Below are positions 52,252 to 61,335 of a stretch of 64,000 nt of DNA, in pieces. Numbering within the stretch: the stretch's first letter is position 1; every line of letters starts with the position of its first letter. The DNA comes from Thermoactinomyces daqus (lineage in GTDB: Bacteria; Bacillota; Bacilli; Thermoactinomycetales; Thermoactinomycetaceae): positions 1-64,000 of the forward strand of contig NZ_JPST01000020.1 of NCBI RefSeq assembly GCF_000763315.1. The letters are read 5' to 3'. The position numbers and the translations under genes are program-made. The notes below the pieces were generated by a model that saw only the letters and a list, made by a program, of their open reading frames with translations, was not told where the DNA came from and ran no database searches.

Positions 52252-53337
52252 TCAAACCCCCCGCCGGACAAAATGATCGATCACATGCTCAAAGACCACT
52301 TTTCCCATGGCAAAGAGAGGAACCGCCAGGATCAGGCCCAGTACTCCGCCCAGTTCTCCTCCGACGAGCAGGGCGAAGATGATCGCCAGCGGATGCAGCT
52401 GCAAACTTTTCCCCACGATTTGCGGGGAAATAAAATTCCCTTCGAGGATCTGGATGACCAGATTGACAATGACCACCCCGATCACCATCTTCATCGATCC
52501 GGAAATAAAGGCGACAAAGAGGGCCGGGATCAGGCCGAAGATGGGGCCGAGATAGGGAATGACGTTAAAGACGGCCACCAGCGCGGCGAACAGCAGGGCA
52601 TAAGGAAGGCCGACAATGACGTAACCGATCAGGGACAGCAGCCCGACGACCAGACAAACCAGAAACTGGCCGCGTATGTAGTTGCCCAGCGCCAGATCCA
52701 TATCCCTCAGAACGCGAATCGTCTCGCGCCGGCTCTTTTTCGGGATGATGAGGAGCAAGGTCCGTTCGATGGAATGGATGTCTTTCAACATATAAAAAGC
52801 GAGAAAGGGAATGATCAAAAACAAAAACAGCTGATTGATCGTACTCCCGATACCGCTCATCAGTCCGCCCACATAATCGGTCATTTTCATCTCCAGCCGT
52901 CCCAGCGAACGCTCCACGGCCGTTTGCAGACTGAGGGGCAACATCTCCTTGCTGTGGTCATTATACTCCTGAATCATGCTTTGCAGCTTGGCGTTCCACT
53001 TCGGCAAGTGCTCAGCCAATTCGCCCAGCTGAACCTCGAGCACGGGCGCCAGATTGATGACCAGAATCACAATCGAAGCGATAAACAGCGTATAAATGAG
53101 GAGAACCGCCAGCGAACGCGGCAATAAGCGGTGGCTTAACAGATTGACTATCGGATTGAGCAGATAGGAAATAATGACCGCAATGAGAAATGGGCCCAAA
53201 ACCGCCTTGAGAAAAGCAAATAAAAGGCGGATCCACGGGCTGATTTGCATCAACAGGAAGACGATTCCCAGCAGAACCAGAATGAACAGCGAAATGGTCA
53301 AGGCTCTTTGCACACTCCAGCGTTCCACTGGCGGCAC
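52252..53337 (-). CDS. AI-2E family transporter (YrrI/PerM-like)
   Basis: A 361-residue membrane protein of the AI-2E exporter/PerM family: two N-terminal helix pairs (ALTISLFILVLLGIVFLLM, VLGPFLIAVIISYLLNPIVNLL), a hydrophilic middle (about 90-150), GLPYALLFAALVAVFNVIPYLGPIFGLIPALFVA and GNFISPQIVGKSLQLHPLAIIFALLVGGELGGVLGLILAVPL, which is the family signature. Some members act as Na+/H+ antiporters or exporters; the substrate here is unknown. It lies immediately upstream of the alaS T-box, as yrrI does in B. subtilis. Confidence 0.9.
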   Translation of the reverse strand: MPPVERWSVQRALTISLFILVLLGIVFLLMQISPWIRLLFAFLKAVLGPFLIAVIISYLLNPIVNLLSHRLLPRSLAVLLIYTLFIASIVILVINLAPVLEVQLGELAEHLPKWNAKLQSMIQEYNDHSKEMLPLSLQTAVERSLGRLEMKMTDYVGGLMSGIGSTINQLFLFLIIPFLAFYMLKDIHSIERTLLLIIPKKSRRETIRVLRDMDLALGNYIRGQFLVCLVVGLLSLIGYVIVGLPYALLFAALVAVFNVIPYLGPIFGLIPALFVAFISGSMKMVIGVVIVNLVIQILEGNFISPQIVGKSLQLHPLAIIFALLVGGELGGVLGLILAVPLFAMGKVVFEHVIDHFVRRGV

Positions 53338-53409
53338 CTCCGCTTAAACGATGGGCTTATCCATAAGATACGAAAACCGGAACCATTTTATGAAGCTCGC
53401 CGCATGAAT

Positions 53410-53441
53410 GGAAACCCCTGACATTTTCAGCCAGGGGTTTT
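53410..53441 (-). terminator. Terminator-like hairpin
   Basis: AAACCCCTG and CAGGGGTTT form a 9-base stem with an 11-base loop just after the stop of the 67-residue protein gene. The T-run is short. Confidence 0.6.
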
Positions 53442-53447
53442 CCTGTG

Positions 53448-53651
53448 TTACCTTGCCATCCGGAGGCGACGGAACATGCGTCGAAGGGTTTCCTCGACGA
53501 CAAACCGGCGCAGAAACGGACTTTTTTGGATGCCGCGGACAACGGTCTGAACAAAAGGCTTGGAAACCCGTCTGTTTCTTCTCAAAAACATGCTTGCTCC
53601 GATCGCTAACAGTCCACCAAACAAAAGGGTCATGATTGTCTGGCGAGCCAT
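53448..53651 (-). CDS. Small hypothetical membrane-associated protein (67 aa)
   Basis: A 67-residue very basic protein: one N-terminal hydrophobic helix (MTLLFGGLLAIGASMFL) and an arginine-rich tail (RRNRRVSKPF, LRRFVVEETLRRMFRRLRMAR). GGAGGGG precedes the ATG. The charge distribution suggests an inner-leaflet membrane protein with the tail in the cytoplasm. No family recognised; it sits in the conserved yrrD-yrrI interval. Confidence 0.65.
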   Translation of the reverse strand: MARQTIMTLLFGGLLAIGASMFLRRNRRVSKPFVQTVVRGIQKSPFLRRFVVEETLRRMFRRLRMAR

Positions 53652-53672
53652 GTTTCCCCTCCTTTGGCACGG

Positions 53673-53873
53673 TTAATCGAAATATTGAACGTGACTGCTT
53701 TCCTCCAAAAACAGGTCGTTGAGCGAGGTTAAGCTTCCATCTTCCTCCACCTGGTAGACAGAAGCAATTTTGTCATTTTCGGTGGTCATTTCAATAAAGC
53801 ATTGCCAACAATAAAGTTGGTTTGTTCCCACTTTTCCCAGGTCGTGCGAATTGCAGTTGGGACAACGCAGCAT
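53673..53873 (-). CDS. Small zinc-ribbon-like protein (66 aa)
   Basis: A 66-residue protein starting MLRCPNCNSHDLGKVGTNQLYCWQCFIEM: two CxxC pairs 16 residues apart make a zinc ribbon, followed by an acidic tail (SLNDLFLEES). Similar short proteins are encoded beside yrrD in Bacillales. The function is unknown; it may be an accessory protein binding nucleic acid or another protein. Confidence 0.75.
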   Translation of the reverse strand: MLRCPNCNSHDLGKVGTNQLYCWQCFIEMTTENDKIASVYQVEEDGSLTSLNDLFLEESSHVQYFD

Positions 53874-53888
53874 GATTCTTCCCTTCCT

Positions 53889-54395
53889 TTAAATCCTTGC
53901 ATCCTTAACTTCAATCCGGTCATGCGGGGCGATCAGCACATCTTTTCCCCACGTGAGCGGATGCGTGGTTTTCACCACTTTTCGCCCTTCTGCCAGGTCG
54001 CTGATAAGCCCGCCGGATAGTTCGTACCCTATCAGCGTTCCCACTTCTTCCATGAAGTAGACATTTTCTACCATCCCCATTTCACAACCGCCGGCGGTAA
54101 GCAGAGGACGGCCCTTCAATTTGTTTTCGCCGTTATAAATGCTGATCCACTCTTCCGCGTTCCGGTCAAAGGGAAGAATCACCTGGTCGCTGTCCACCAT
54201 TACCGCATCCTTGCCGATTGATACGATGTTGTCAGATCGAATATATTTTCTCCTCTTGAAAAAACCACCTTCTTGCAAAACAACTCCCCGCCAACGCTGA
54301 TCCCGATCAAACAAAAGATCCGTAACCGTACCCAATTTTTCCCCTGTTTTTAAATGGATGATGGAAAGCCCGATCACTTCCTGGGATTTGCGCAA
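53889..54395 (-). CDS. PRC-barrel domain protein (YrrD type)
   Basis: A 168-residue protein with two PRC-barrel units: VIGLSIIHLKTGEKLGTVTDLLFDRDQRWRGVVLQ (about 7-45) and LKGRPLLTAGGCEMGMVENVYFMEEVGTLIGYELSGG (about 93-130). Start is TTG behind GGGGGAGG. The domain also occurs in RimM and photosynthetic reaction centre H; the cellular role of YrrD is not known. It directly follows recD2 in the conserved order. Confidence 0.88.
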   Translation of the reverse strand: MRKSQEVIGLSIIHLKTGEKLGTVTDLLFDRDQRWRGVVLQEGGFFKRRKYIRSDNIVSIGKDAVMVDSDQVILPFDRNAEEWISIYNGENKLKGRPLLTAGGCEMGMVENVYFMEEVGTLIGYELSGGLISDLAEGRKVVKTTHPLTWGKDVLIAPHDRIEVKDARI

Positions 54396-54511
54396 GGAAA
54401 TCAGCCTCCCCCGCTGTCATTAGTATTGGGAAAGGCTTCGCCGTGCATGTAGGGGAGTTGTTGCCATTTTTCCATGAAAGTGCCGGTCTTGCCGGGGCCG
54501 GGTTACCGTGG

Positions 54512-56770
54512 CTACCACTCTTCCTCAATCAGGTCTTTCAGCCGGCTGTTGCGCTTTTCTCCGCTCTGTCGCTTCAATCCGTCGGCAAATGCTTCCTTTT
54601 CCCCGCACATGATCAGATACGATTTGCTGCGTGTAATCCCGGTATAGAGAAGGTTTCGTTCCAACATCCGCCGGTACGTGTGCAAAACTGGAAACACAAC
54701 GATGGGAAACTCAGAGCCTTGCGCCTTATGCACGGAACAGGCATAAGCAAGTGCAATTTGTCCCAGCTGCGATTTTTTATACGGGACCTCCAACCGTTCG
54801 TAGGCCACCCATAAAACCGGCTGATCCGGGGATGCATTCTCCTCGATCGCGATCACCTTTCCCATGTCGCCATTGTAGACGGGATGCTCGGGGTGATTGA
54901 CCAGCTGGAGCACTTTATCCCCCAGCCGAAAGACAGAATCGCCCCAGGTCAGTTCCTTTTTGTTTTCATCCTTTGGATTGACCACCGCTTGAATTTCCCG
55001 ATTGATGCGGTCGATCCCGACCGGCCCTTTGTAGATCGGCGCCAGTACCTGAATATCGAAAATCGTGTACCCTTTTTTCATGGCATTGGTTACCGTTTTG
55101 ACGATGATCGGCAAGGCCTGCTCTTTTTTGCAGGGAAAAAAACGCCGATCCGGCTGGGGGATGAGCAAATCTCCCGGAACTTCCCCGCGTTTCATCGCAT
55201 GGGCTAGCCTGATGATGGAAGAGCCCTCCGCCTGCCGGAAAATCTCCGTCAACTCGACACGGGGGATTTTGTCCACCTGAAGCAGATGGTGAAGCACTTG
55301 CCCCGGCCCGACCGAAGGCAGCTGATCCTGATCTCCCACCATGATCACCTGCATCCCTTGGGGAACCGCGCGAAACAATTGATTGGCCAGCCAGGTATCC
55401 AGCATCGAAACTTCATCGACAATCAGCAGGTCGCCTTCAATCGGGGATTCGGCACCGTGTTCAAAAAAGTCCCCTTTCCACCCCAGCAGGCGGTGGATCG
55501 TCATCGCCGGAAGACCGGTTGTTTCCGACATCCGCTTGGCCGCCCGACCGGTCGGAGCCACCAAGCGGATCGGATACGGCTGCTCCGCGGCTTCATAATG
55601 ATCAGGGTCGAGCGAGATTTCACGCAGTTTTGCAAATAACCGGCATATCCCCTGGATGACCGTCGTTTTTCCGGTACCGGGACCACCGGTCAAAATCATA
55701 AACGGTGAAGAAAGGGCGGTGAGAAGCGCATCCCGCTGCTTTTCCGCATAGGTCACTCCCAGCTCTTCCTCGATCTCGCCGATCGCTCGGTACAGTTCGG
55801 ATACGGGATAATCCGTTTCCGATTCCTGCTCCAGCAATTGTTTGATCCGCATGGCCAAACCATATTCGGCGTAGTAGAGCGACGGCAGATAATAACGGTC
55901 ATCCTCCAAAATAATCCGTTCATCATCAATCAGCATTTCGACATATTTTTCCCGGGCGCTTTCGGAAAAAAGTTCAACCCCTGCCCCTCCCAGGAGAAGA
56001 TTGACTTCCTGATTGAGCTGATCCCACGTCACATAAACATGCCCTTTGGAGACGGATGCCTCTTTCACGGCATATAACACAGCCGCCTGAAAACGTTCCG
56101 GCGCATCTTCCGGCAATCCCTGCTCCCGCGCAATCTCATCGGCCCGGCGGAAACCGATTCCTTCGATATCATCAATCAAGCGATACGGATTATCTTTTAA
56201 CAGTTCGATAGTGCGATGTTTATACGTCTGCACGATCTTGAGCGCCAAAGCAGGTCCGATGCCAAACTGGTATAGATAGACCAGCGCTTCTTCCAGAGCC
56301 TGGTTTTCCTGCAGGTGCTCGGCAATCGTCCGCGCCTTGGCAGGGGAGATCCCCCTGATTTCCGTTAGCACTTCAGGATTGGCGGCAATTTGATCCAGCG
56401 CCTTTTCCCCGAGATGCTCCACGATTTTTTCAGCCGTTTTTTTTCCGACTCCGGTGAAGATCTCACTTGAAAGATATCTGACGATCGCTTCTTTTGTCCG
56501 CGGAAACTCCTTTTTCACCTGCCGGGCATAGTACTGACGCCCGAATTTGGGATGCTCTCTCCATTCACCGTAGCAGGTATAGATCTCATCCTCATGGGGA
56601 CGGAGCATATTCCCCACCACGGTGATTTCCTCTTGCGGAAGTTCTTCCGATGCCTCCGTGGCCCGCATGAGAAAAACTCCGTATCCGTTTTCCTCATTGT
56701 AAAAGATCTCCTGGATAAAGGAGCCTTTTACATAACTCGTTTGAAACAATTCCATTTGAGATGGCTTCAT
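54512..56770 (-). CDS. recD2: ATP-dependent RecD2-type DNA helicase
   Basis: A 752-residue SF1B helicase. The N-terminal ~330 residues include helix-hairpin-helix motifs (SEIFTGVGKKTAEKIVEHLGEKAL, LTEIRGISPAKARTIAEHL) of the YrrC/RecD2 extension; Walker A is FMILTGGPGTGKTTVIQG, motif II LLIVDEVSMLD, motif III IMVGDQDQLPSVGPGQVL, and ALAYACSVHKAQGSEFPIVV with LYTGITRSKSYLIM form motifs V-VI. RecD2 unwinds 5'-3' and takes part in repair and fork stability without RecBC. Position as in B. subtilis yrrC. Confidence 0.96.
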   Translation of the reverse strand: MKPSQMELFQTSYVKGSFIQEIFYNEENGYGVFLMRATEASEELPQEEITVVGNMLRPHEDEIYTCYGEWREHPKFGRQYYARQVKKEFPRTKEAIVRYLSSEIFTGVGKKTAEKIVEHLGEKALDQIAANPEVLTEIRGISPAKARTIAEHLQENQALEEALVYLYQFGIGPALALKIVQTYKHRTIELLKDNPYRLIDDIEGIGFRRADEIAREQGLPEDAPERFQAAVLYAVKEASVSKGHVYVTWDQLNQEVNLLLGGAGVELFSESAREKYVEMLIDDERIILEDDRYYLPSLYYAEYGLAMRIKQLLEQESETDYPVSELYRAIGEIEEELGVTYAEKQRDALLTALSSPFMILTGGPGTGKTTVIQGICRLFAKLREISLDPDHYEAAEQPYPIRLVAPTGRAAKRMSETTGLPAMTIHRLLGWKGDFFEHGAESPIEGDLLIVDEVSMLDTWLANQLFRAVPQGMQVIMVGDQDQLPSVGPGQVLHHLLQVDKIPRVELTEIFRQAEGSSIIRLAHAMKRGEVPGDLLIPQPDRRFFPCKKEQALPIIVKTVTNAMKKGYTIFDIQVLAPIYKGPVGIDRINREIQAVVNPKDENKKELTWGDSVFRLGDKVLQLVNHPEHPVYNGDMGKVIAIEENASPDQPVLWVAYERLEVPYKKSQLGQIALAYACSVHKAQGSEFPIVVFPVLHTYRRMLERNLLYTGITRSKSYLIMCGEKEAFADGLKRQSGEKRNSRLKDLIEEEW

Positions 56771-56797
56771 GATCCTACACCTTTTACCGATGATAAG

Positions 56798-56824
56798 GAA
56801 AATGACCCCGAACCGAGGGTCATC
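56798..56824 (-). terminator. Terminator-like hairpin upstream of recD2
   Basis: ATGACCC and GGGTCAT pair with an 8-base loop right behind the stop of the preceding gene; on the minus strand TTTTCC follows, so it may reduce read-through into recD2. Confidence 0.65.
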
Positions 56825-56826
56825 TC

Positions 56827-57330
56827 TCAGAGAAAATCATCTTTCATTTCCCCCATCAGACTCTCCATCGCGCATTCCGGGGAACAAAATTGGTTCTGCT
56901 CCCGTCTTTCATCCCACTTGTAGCGCTCGGGGTCCGCCGGGTTAAATTCATGTTCGCAACAGCTGCAACGCCTGGTTTGAATCACTTGATCCAATCCCGC
57001 TTTCAGCTGTCCGAGCCGGTCTTTGGGCAGATTTAAAAATTTGGCAATAAACGCCATGATTTCCCGCTTATCAGCAAAATAGAGCGGGTCTTCTTTGGCA
57101 TAGGTTACGGGATTCCACCATACCCACCGTCCGTCGGAGAGGTGAGCAATGTAATAATCGTCCACAACCCGTTCGGAAGCGTGCTCCAATTTTTCAAAGG
57201 AAGGAAAGCCGAGTTCGGCTGCCAAATTATCCATCAGGGCACGATCTATATCCTTCAGTATCGATTTCCAATCGATGTTATCCATCTCTTTTTCCCAGTC
57301 TTCCATCTGGTTAAGCGGATTGATGCTCAC
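56827..57330 (-). CDS. Hypothetical protein with a C-terminal zinc-finger-like motif (167 aa)
   Basis: A 167-residue protein. The N-terminal part is helical (MEDWEKEMDNIDWKSILKDIDRALMDNLA), the middle is aromatic-rich (YYIAHLSDGRWVWWNPVTYA), and the C terminus has CSCCEHEF and FCSPEC, enough cysteines for one zinc. GTG at 57330 lies behind GGGGAGAGAGG. I do not recognise the family. It takes the place of the TPR protein (yrrB) and trmU found between recD2 and the desulfurase in B. subtilis; the 36-base gap to the desulfurase gene suggests an operon. Confidence 0.65.
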   Translation of the reverse strand: MSINPLNQMEDWEKEMDNIDWKSILKDIDRALMDNLAAELGFPSFEKLEHASERVVDDYYIAHLSDGRWVWWNPVTYAKEDPLYFADKREIMAFIAKFLNLPKDRLGQLKAGLDQVIQTRRCSCCEHEFNPADPERYKWDERREQNQFCSPECAMESLMGEMKDDFL

Positions 57331-57366
57331 AGTCCTCTCTCCCCTGTTTAACTGTCTGTTGGTCAA

Positions 57367-58509
57367 TTACCGATGAATCAGCCTTCCCGTGATCTCCGCT
57401 GTGATCCGGGCAGCTTGCCGTACTTCTGCTTCTGTATTCCCCCGCCCGAAACTGAAGCGGATCGCGGATCGGGTCACTTCTTCACTCAGATGCATTGCTC
57501 TTAGCACATGAGATACTTCCAGTGTGCCGGAAGTACAGGCCGAGCCGCTCGCGCAGGCAACTCCCGCCAAGTCGAAATTCATCAGCAGCGTTTCCGTGTC
57601 GGTTCCCGGGAAGCTGAGATTTAAAATATGAGGTAAAAAGCGCTCGTGATGCCCGTTTATGACAAAAGTCACCTGTTGCTCTTTCAATTCCTCCAGAAAC
57701 GCCTCGCGCAGTTGCAGCATCTCGCGGTAATGAACATCCCGATTTCGTGCCGCCAGCTCGGCAGCTTTTCCGAACCCCACAATCCCCGGCACGTTTTCCG
57801 TTCCGGCGCGTTTTCTCCGTTCTTGGGCACCGCCGAAAAAGCGGGGCATCAACTTCACCTGCTTGGACACATACAGCGCCCCTGCTCCCTTTGGCCCGTT
57901 GATCTTGTGGCTGGAGATGCTGAGCAAATCGACCGGCAGCTTCTTGACATCAATTTTCTCGATCCCAAACGCCTGCACTGCATCCGTATGGAAAAATACC
58001 CTGTGTTCACGGGCAATCGCCCCAATCGTTTCTATCGGCTGAAGCGTGCCGACTTCGTTATTTCCGTACATAATTGAGATCAGTGCAGTATCAGGTCTGA
58101 TGCTCGATTTCAAATCTTCCACATCAACCATGCCTGTCCGGTCCACAGGCAAATAGGTAACCTCAAAGCCCATGTGCTCCAAATAACGGCACGTATCCAG
58201 CACAGCATGGTGCTCGATCTCCGATGTGATGAGATGCTTTTTTCCCTGTTCCCTGCACGCCAGGGCCACCCCGATCAGAGCGGTATTATCCGCTTCCGTC
58301 CCGCCGCTGGTGAAAATGATCTGGCTCGCTTCGGCATTCAGTCCTTCTGCCACTTGCCACCGCGCATGATCAATGGCATTTCGCACGGCCCTTCCATATT
58401 GATGAATACTTGACGGATTGCCAAACGCTTCATCCAGAAAGGGAAGCATCGCCTTTTTCACTTCGGGATGAATCGGGGTGGTCGCTGCATGATCCAAATA
58501 AATCGCCAT
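57367..58509 (-). CDS. Cysteine desulfurase (IscS/NifS family, YrvO type)
   Basis: A 380-residue PLP enzyme: YLDHAATTPIHPEVKKAML at the start, FTSGGTEADNTALIG, the Schiff-base lysine in LSISSHKINGPKGAGALY, and the sulfur-carrying cysteine in GVACASGSACTSG. In B. subtilis YrvO supplies sulfur for tRNA 2-thiouridine with MnmA. It is cotranscribed with cymR (23 bases downstream of it). The ATG at 58509 is better spaced from AGGTGA than the GTG two codons upstream. Confidence 0.93.
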   Translation of the reverse strand: MAIYLDHAATTPIHPEVKKAMLPFLDEAFGNPSSIHQYGRAVRNAIDHARWQVAEGLNAEASQIIFTSGGTEADNTALIGVALACREQGKKHLITSEIEHHAVLDTCRYLEHMGFEVTYLPVDRTGMVDVEDLKSSIRPDTALISIMYGNNEVGTLQPIETIGAIAREHRVFFHTDAVQAFGIEKIDVKKLPVDLLSISSHKINGPKGAGALYVSKQVKLMPRFFGGAQERRKRAGTENVPGIVGFGKAAELAARNRDVHYREMLQLREAFLEELKEQQVTFVINGHHERFLPHILNLSFPGTDTETLLMNFDLAGVACASGSACTSGTLEVSHVLRAMHLSEEVTRSAIRFSFGRGNTEAEVRQAARITAEITGRLIHR

Positions 58510-58532
58510 TTTCACGTCACCTGCTAATTTTG

Positions 58533-58952
58533 CTAAATATAGAACATGTAGTTATCATTGTTTCCGTCATGCGAAAAGTTGATAAGGGAAGCCAGCGTCG
58601 TGGAATCCAGTTCCTTCGCAATCGCATCGCGAATCCGTTTCCACAAATCCCGGCGTGCCGGGTCTTCTTCCTCGGTGAATTCCACCGGACTGATCGGACC
58701 TTCCAATACGCGGATGATATCACCGGCCGAGATCTCTTCAGGCGGCTTCGCCAGCTTATACCCTCCGTAAGCTCCGCGAATGCTGCGCACCAATCCGGCA
58801 TTTCTCAGCGGCGCGACCAGCTGCTCCAGATAGTGTTCCGACAGTTCATGACGCTCGGCCACGCTTTTGAGCGGAACAGGCCCCTTCCCGTATTGCGTCG
58901 CCAGTTCCATCATGATGGTAAGACCGTAACGGCCCTTGGTCGAAATCTTCAA
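58533..58952 (-). CDS. cymR: Rrf2 family regulator of cysteine metabolism
   Basis: A 139-residue Rrf2 protein: LKISTKGRYGLTIMMELATQYG, LKSVAERHELSEHYLEQLVAPLRNAGLVRSIRGAYGGYKLAKPPEEISAGDIIRVLEGPI. It contains no cysteine, so it cannot be an iron-sulfur IscR, and fits CymR, the repressor of cysteine uptake and synthesis that works with CysK. Start is TTG at 58952 behind AGAGGTGGG. It leads an operon with the desulfurase as in B. subtilis. Confidence 0.92.
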   Translation of the reverse strand: MKISTKGRYGLTIMMELATQYGKGPVPLKSVAERHELSEHYLEQLVAPLRNAGLVRSIRGAYGGYKLAKPPEEISAGDIIRVLEGPISPVEFTEEEDPARRDLWKRIRDAIAKELDSTTLASLINFSHDGNNDNYMFYI

Positions 58953-59373
58953 GTTATCCCACCTCTCATTGATCATTCGCATTCCCGATATGTACTGCGC
59001 CCTGCTTCCGGTCAGGGGAGAATTAGTTTCATTATAAGATAAATCAATCCCTTCATCCATCCGGACGCCATCATCAGACGGCATGGCCAAGGATGATGGG
59101 GAAAGTACCCTACTAGCAAGTGTATCATAGGAGTATTCTCTTTTAGCAAGTTTTTTACACAATCATTGCAAACAAAAATGAACCTTACCGGCACGATCAG
59201 GGATGAAAAACGGCAAAAACGGGAGAAGCAGGGGTGACGACTTCCCGACTTCCGCCACCTTCACGGAAAAAGGAGAACTGGGCGGCGGAGATCATGACAT
59301 TGGCCCGGCTGCTGTGATATTGTCTATCATAGGGACTTGTCCTTATTTTTGCCAGAGATAGAAAGGCGGGACC
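58953..59373. promoter_or_regulatory. Divergent promoter region cymR / rarA
   Basis: A 420-base gap with no supported gene. On the minus strand TTGCTA followed 16 bases later by TGATAC (around 59105-59145) could be the cymR promoter. The rarA side has no clear box. Confidence 0.35.
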
Positions 59374-60702
59374 ATGGTGGACTTGTTTGAATTTGGACGA
59401 ATGCAAGAGAAAAAGCAAAACGAGCCGTTGGCGTCCAGAATGCGACCCCGTACGCTTTCCGAGATGATCGGCCAGTCCCACATCATCGGACCCGGGAAAT
59501 TACTGAGGCGCATGATCGAAGCGGATCAGCTCTCCTCTCTGATCTTCTACGGTCCTCCGGGCACGGGCAAAACAACCCTGGCCCACATTATCGCCAACCA
59601 TACAAAAGGATATTTTGAAAAATTGAACGCCGTGACTGCCGGAGTGGCGGATCTGCGCCGAGTGGTACAAGAAGCAAAGGAGCGGCTCAATCTGCACGGG
59701 CAACGAACCGTGCTGTTTATCGATGAAATTCATCGCTTTAATAAATCACAACAAGACGCTTTGCTTCCCTATGTCGAAAACGGAACGGTTATTTTGATCG
59801 GGGCAACAACGGAAAACCCTTCATTTGAGGTAAATGCCGCCCTTTTATCCCGTTCACGCCTGTTTATGTTAAAACAACTGGAACCCGGCGAGTTGCGCGC
59901 GATCCTGCTGGCCGCCCTGCAAGACCCTGAACGGGGGTTGGGAGATTACCAAGTAAAAATAGAAGAAGACGCTCTGGAGCATCTCATTCAAACAGCGGGC
60001 GGGGACAGCCGCAATGCTTTAAACGCGCTGGAGCTCGCCGTACTCACCACACCACCGGACGATGAAGGGATACGCCACATTACGTTGGAAGTCGCGGAAG
60101 AATCGATCCAGAGAAAAATGATCCGCTACGATAAAAGCGGCGATAACCATTATGATACGATTTCTGCGTTTATCAAGAGTATGCGCGGTTCTGATCCGGA
60201 TGCAGCTCTTTATTATCTGGCCAAAATGCTGCAAGCCGGCGAAGATCCCCGTTTCATCGCCCGGCGCATCTTTATTCATGCCGCTGAAGATGTGGGGATG
60301 GCCGATCCCCGTGCGCTGCTCATCGCCTCAGCGGCCGCGCATGCAGTCGATTATATCGGACTGCCGGAAGCGCAAATCCCCTTGGCAGAAGCAGTGATCT
60401 ATATCGCCACCGCTCCGAAAAGCAATTCAGTCGTCAAGGGAATCGGGGAAGCCAATGCCGCCGTTCGCAAGGAAAAGAGTGGGGAAGTTCCACCCCATCT
60501 GCGCGATGCCCACTTCTCGGGCGCCAAGGCACAAGGGCGCGGTTCAGGATACAAATACCCCCACGATTATCCGCGCGGATATGTTCCCCAGCAATATTTG
60601 CCTGATGAACATGCAGGAAAAACCTTTTACCATCCGTCTGCTTACGGGTACGAACAAAAATTGCAGACCTTGATCCGCTGGATGAAGGAAGGCGAAAAAT
60701 AA
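59374..60702 (+). CDS. rarA: Replication-associated recombination protein A (RarA/MgsA)
   Basis: A 442-residue AAA+ ATPase of the clamp-loader group. SRMRPRTLSEMIGQSHIIGPG leads in; Walker A is FYGPPGTGKTTLA (58-70), Walker B LFIDEIHRFNKSQQDALL (115-132), sensor GATTENPSFEVNAALLSRSRLF, and the MgsA C-terminal tetramerisation part has GLPEAQIPLAEAVIYIATAPKSN and the YKYPHDYPRGYVPQQYLPDE motif. RarA acts at stalled forks. Same place as yrvN next to cymR in B. subtilis, transcribed divergently. Confidence 0.96.
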   Translation: MVDLFEFGRMQEKKQNEPLASRMRPRTLSEMIGQSHIIGPGKLLRRMIEADQLSSLIFYGPPGTGKTTLAHIIANHTKGYFEKLNAVTAGVADLRRVVQEAKERLNLHGQRTVLFIDEIHRFNKSQQDALLPYVENGTVILIGATTENPSFEVNAALLSRSRLFMLKQLEPGELRAILLAALQDPERGLGDYQVKIEEDALEHLIQTAGGDSRNALNALELAVLTTPPDDEGIRHITLEVAEESIQRKMIRYDKSGDNHYDTISAFIKSMRGSDPDAALYYLAKMLQAGEDPRFIARRIFIHAAEDVGMADPRALLIASAAAHAVDYIGLPEAQIPLAEAVIYIATAPKSNSVVKGIGEANAAVRKEKSGEVPPHLRDAHFSGAKAQGRGSGYKYPHDYPRGYVPQQYLPDEHAGKTFYHPSAYGYEQKLQTLIRWMKEGEK

Positions 60703-60786
60703 TCCAATTCCTCCGACGCCCTATAAAGCATGTTTTTTTCCAAAATGGGCAGTGTAGTAATATGAATCAAAGGAGGAGATTGGACA

Positions 60787-61215
60787 ATGGATGCCAAACA
60801 AGAACTGATCAACGGATTAAATGAAGACCTTGCCTATGAACTCTCCGCCATTAACCAATATATTTATAACGCGGCCGTCGTTTCCGGGCTGGCCCGCCTG
60901 ACCCTGCGCGACTTCTTTGCCAAAGAAGCACAGGATGAAATGGTGCACGCTCAATACCTGGCAGAAAAAATAGCCACCCTTGGCGGCGAGCCCATGGTGG
61001 AACCAAAACCTTTCTCCCGCCATCGGGATGTAAAAGGAATGTTGGAAGCAACCGTTCAAGCTGAAATCGACACAATTCAACGATACACCAAGCGGATTGA
61101 ACAGGCGGAGGCGGTCCATGATATTGAACTGAAAACCCAGTTGGAAGATATGATTGCCGATGAAACGAAACATAAAGAAGAGATGCAGCGGCTGCTGGAG
61201 GACCCCCGCCTCTAG
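60787..61215 (+). CDS. Ferritin-like / bacterioferritin-type protein
   Basis: A 142-residue four-helix protein. Di-iron ligands are suggested by NEDLAYELSAINQYIY (helix A Glu), KEAQDEMVHAQYLAEKI (helix B ExxH), VQAEIDTIQRY (helix C Glu) and MIADETKHKEEMQRLL (helix D ExxH), a complete ferritin set. It would store or oxidise iron, or protect from oxidative damage, in the cytoplasm. AAAGGAGGAG precedes the ATG. A weak CCCC/GGGG hairpin with a T-run follows at about 61238-61265. Confidence 0.85.
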   Translation: MDAKQELINGLNEDLAYELSAINQYIYNAAVVSGLARLTLRDFFAKEAQDEMVHAQYLAEKIATLGGEPMVEPKPFSRHRDVKGMLEATVQAEIDTIQRYTKRIEQAEAVHDIELKTQLEDMIADETKHKEEMQRLLEDPRL

Positions 61216-61335
61216 GTTGTCACACAGCGATGTCAAATGCCCCCTTTTCAGGGGATTTCTTTTTTTCCGATGAGTAGCCGGCATCGTGCTTGTACATATT
61301 AACTACTGGTTACAGTTTGAAAGGAGGATATTTTT

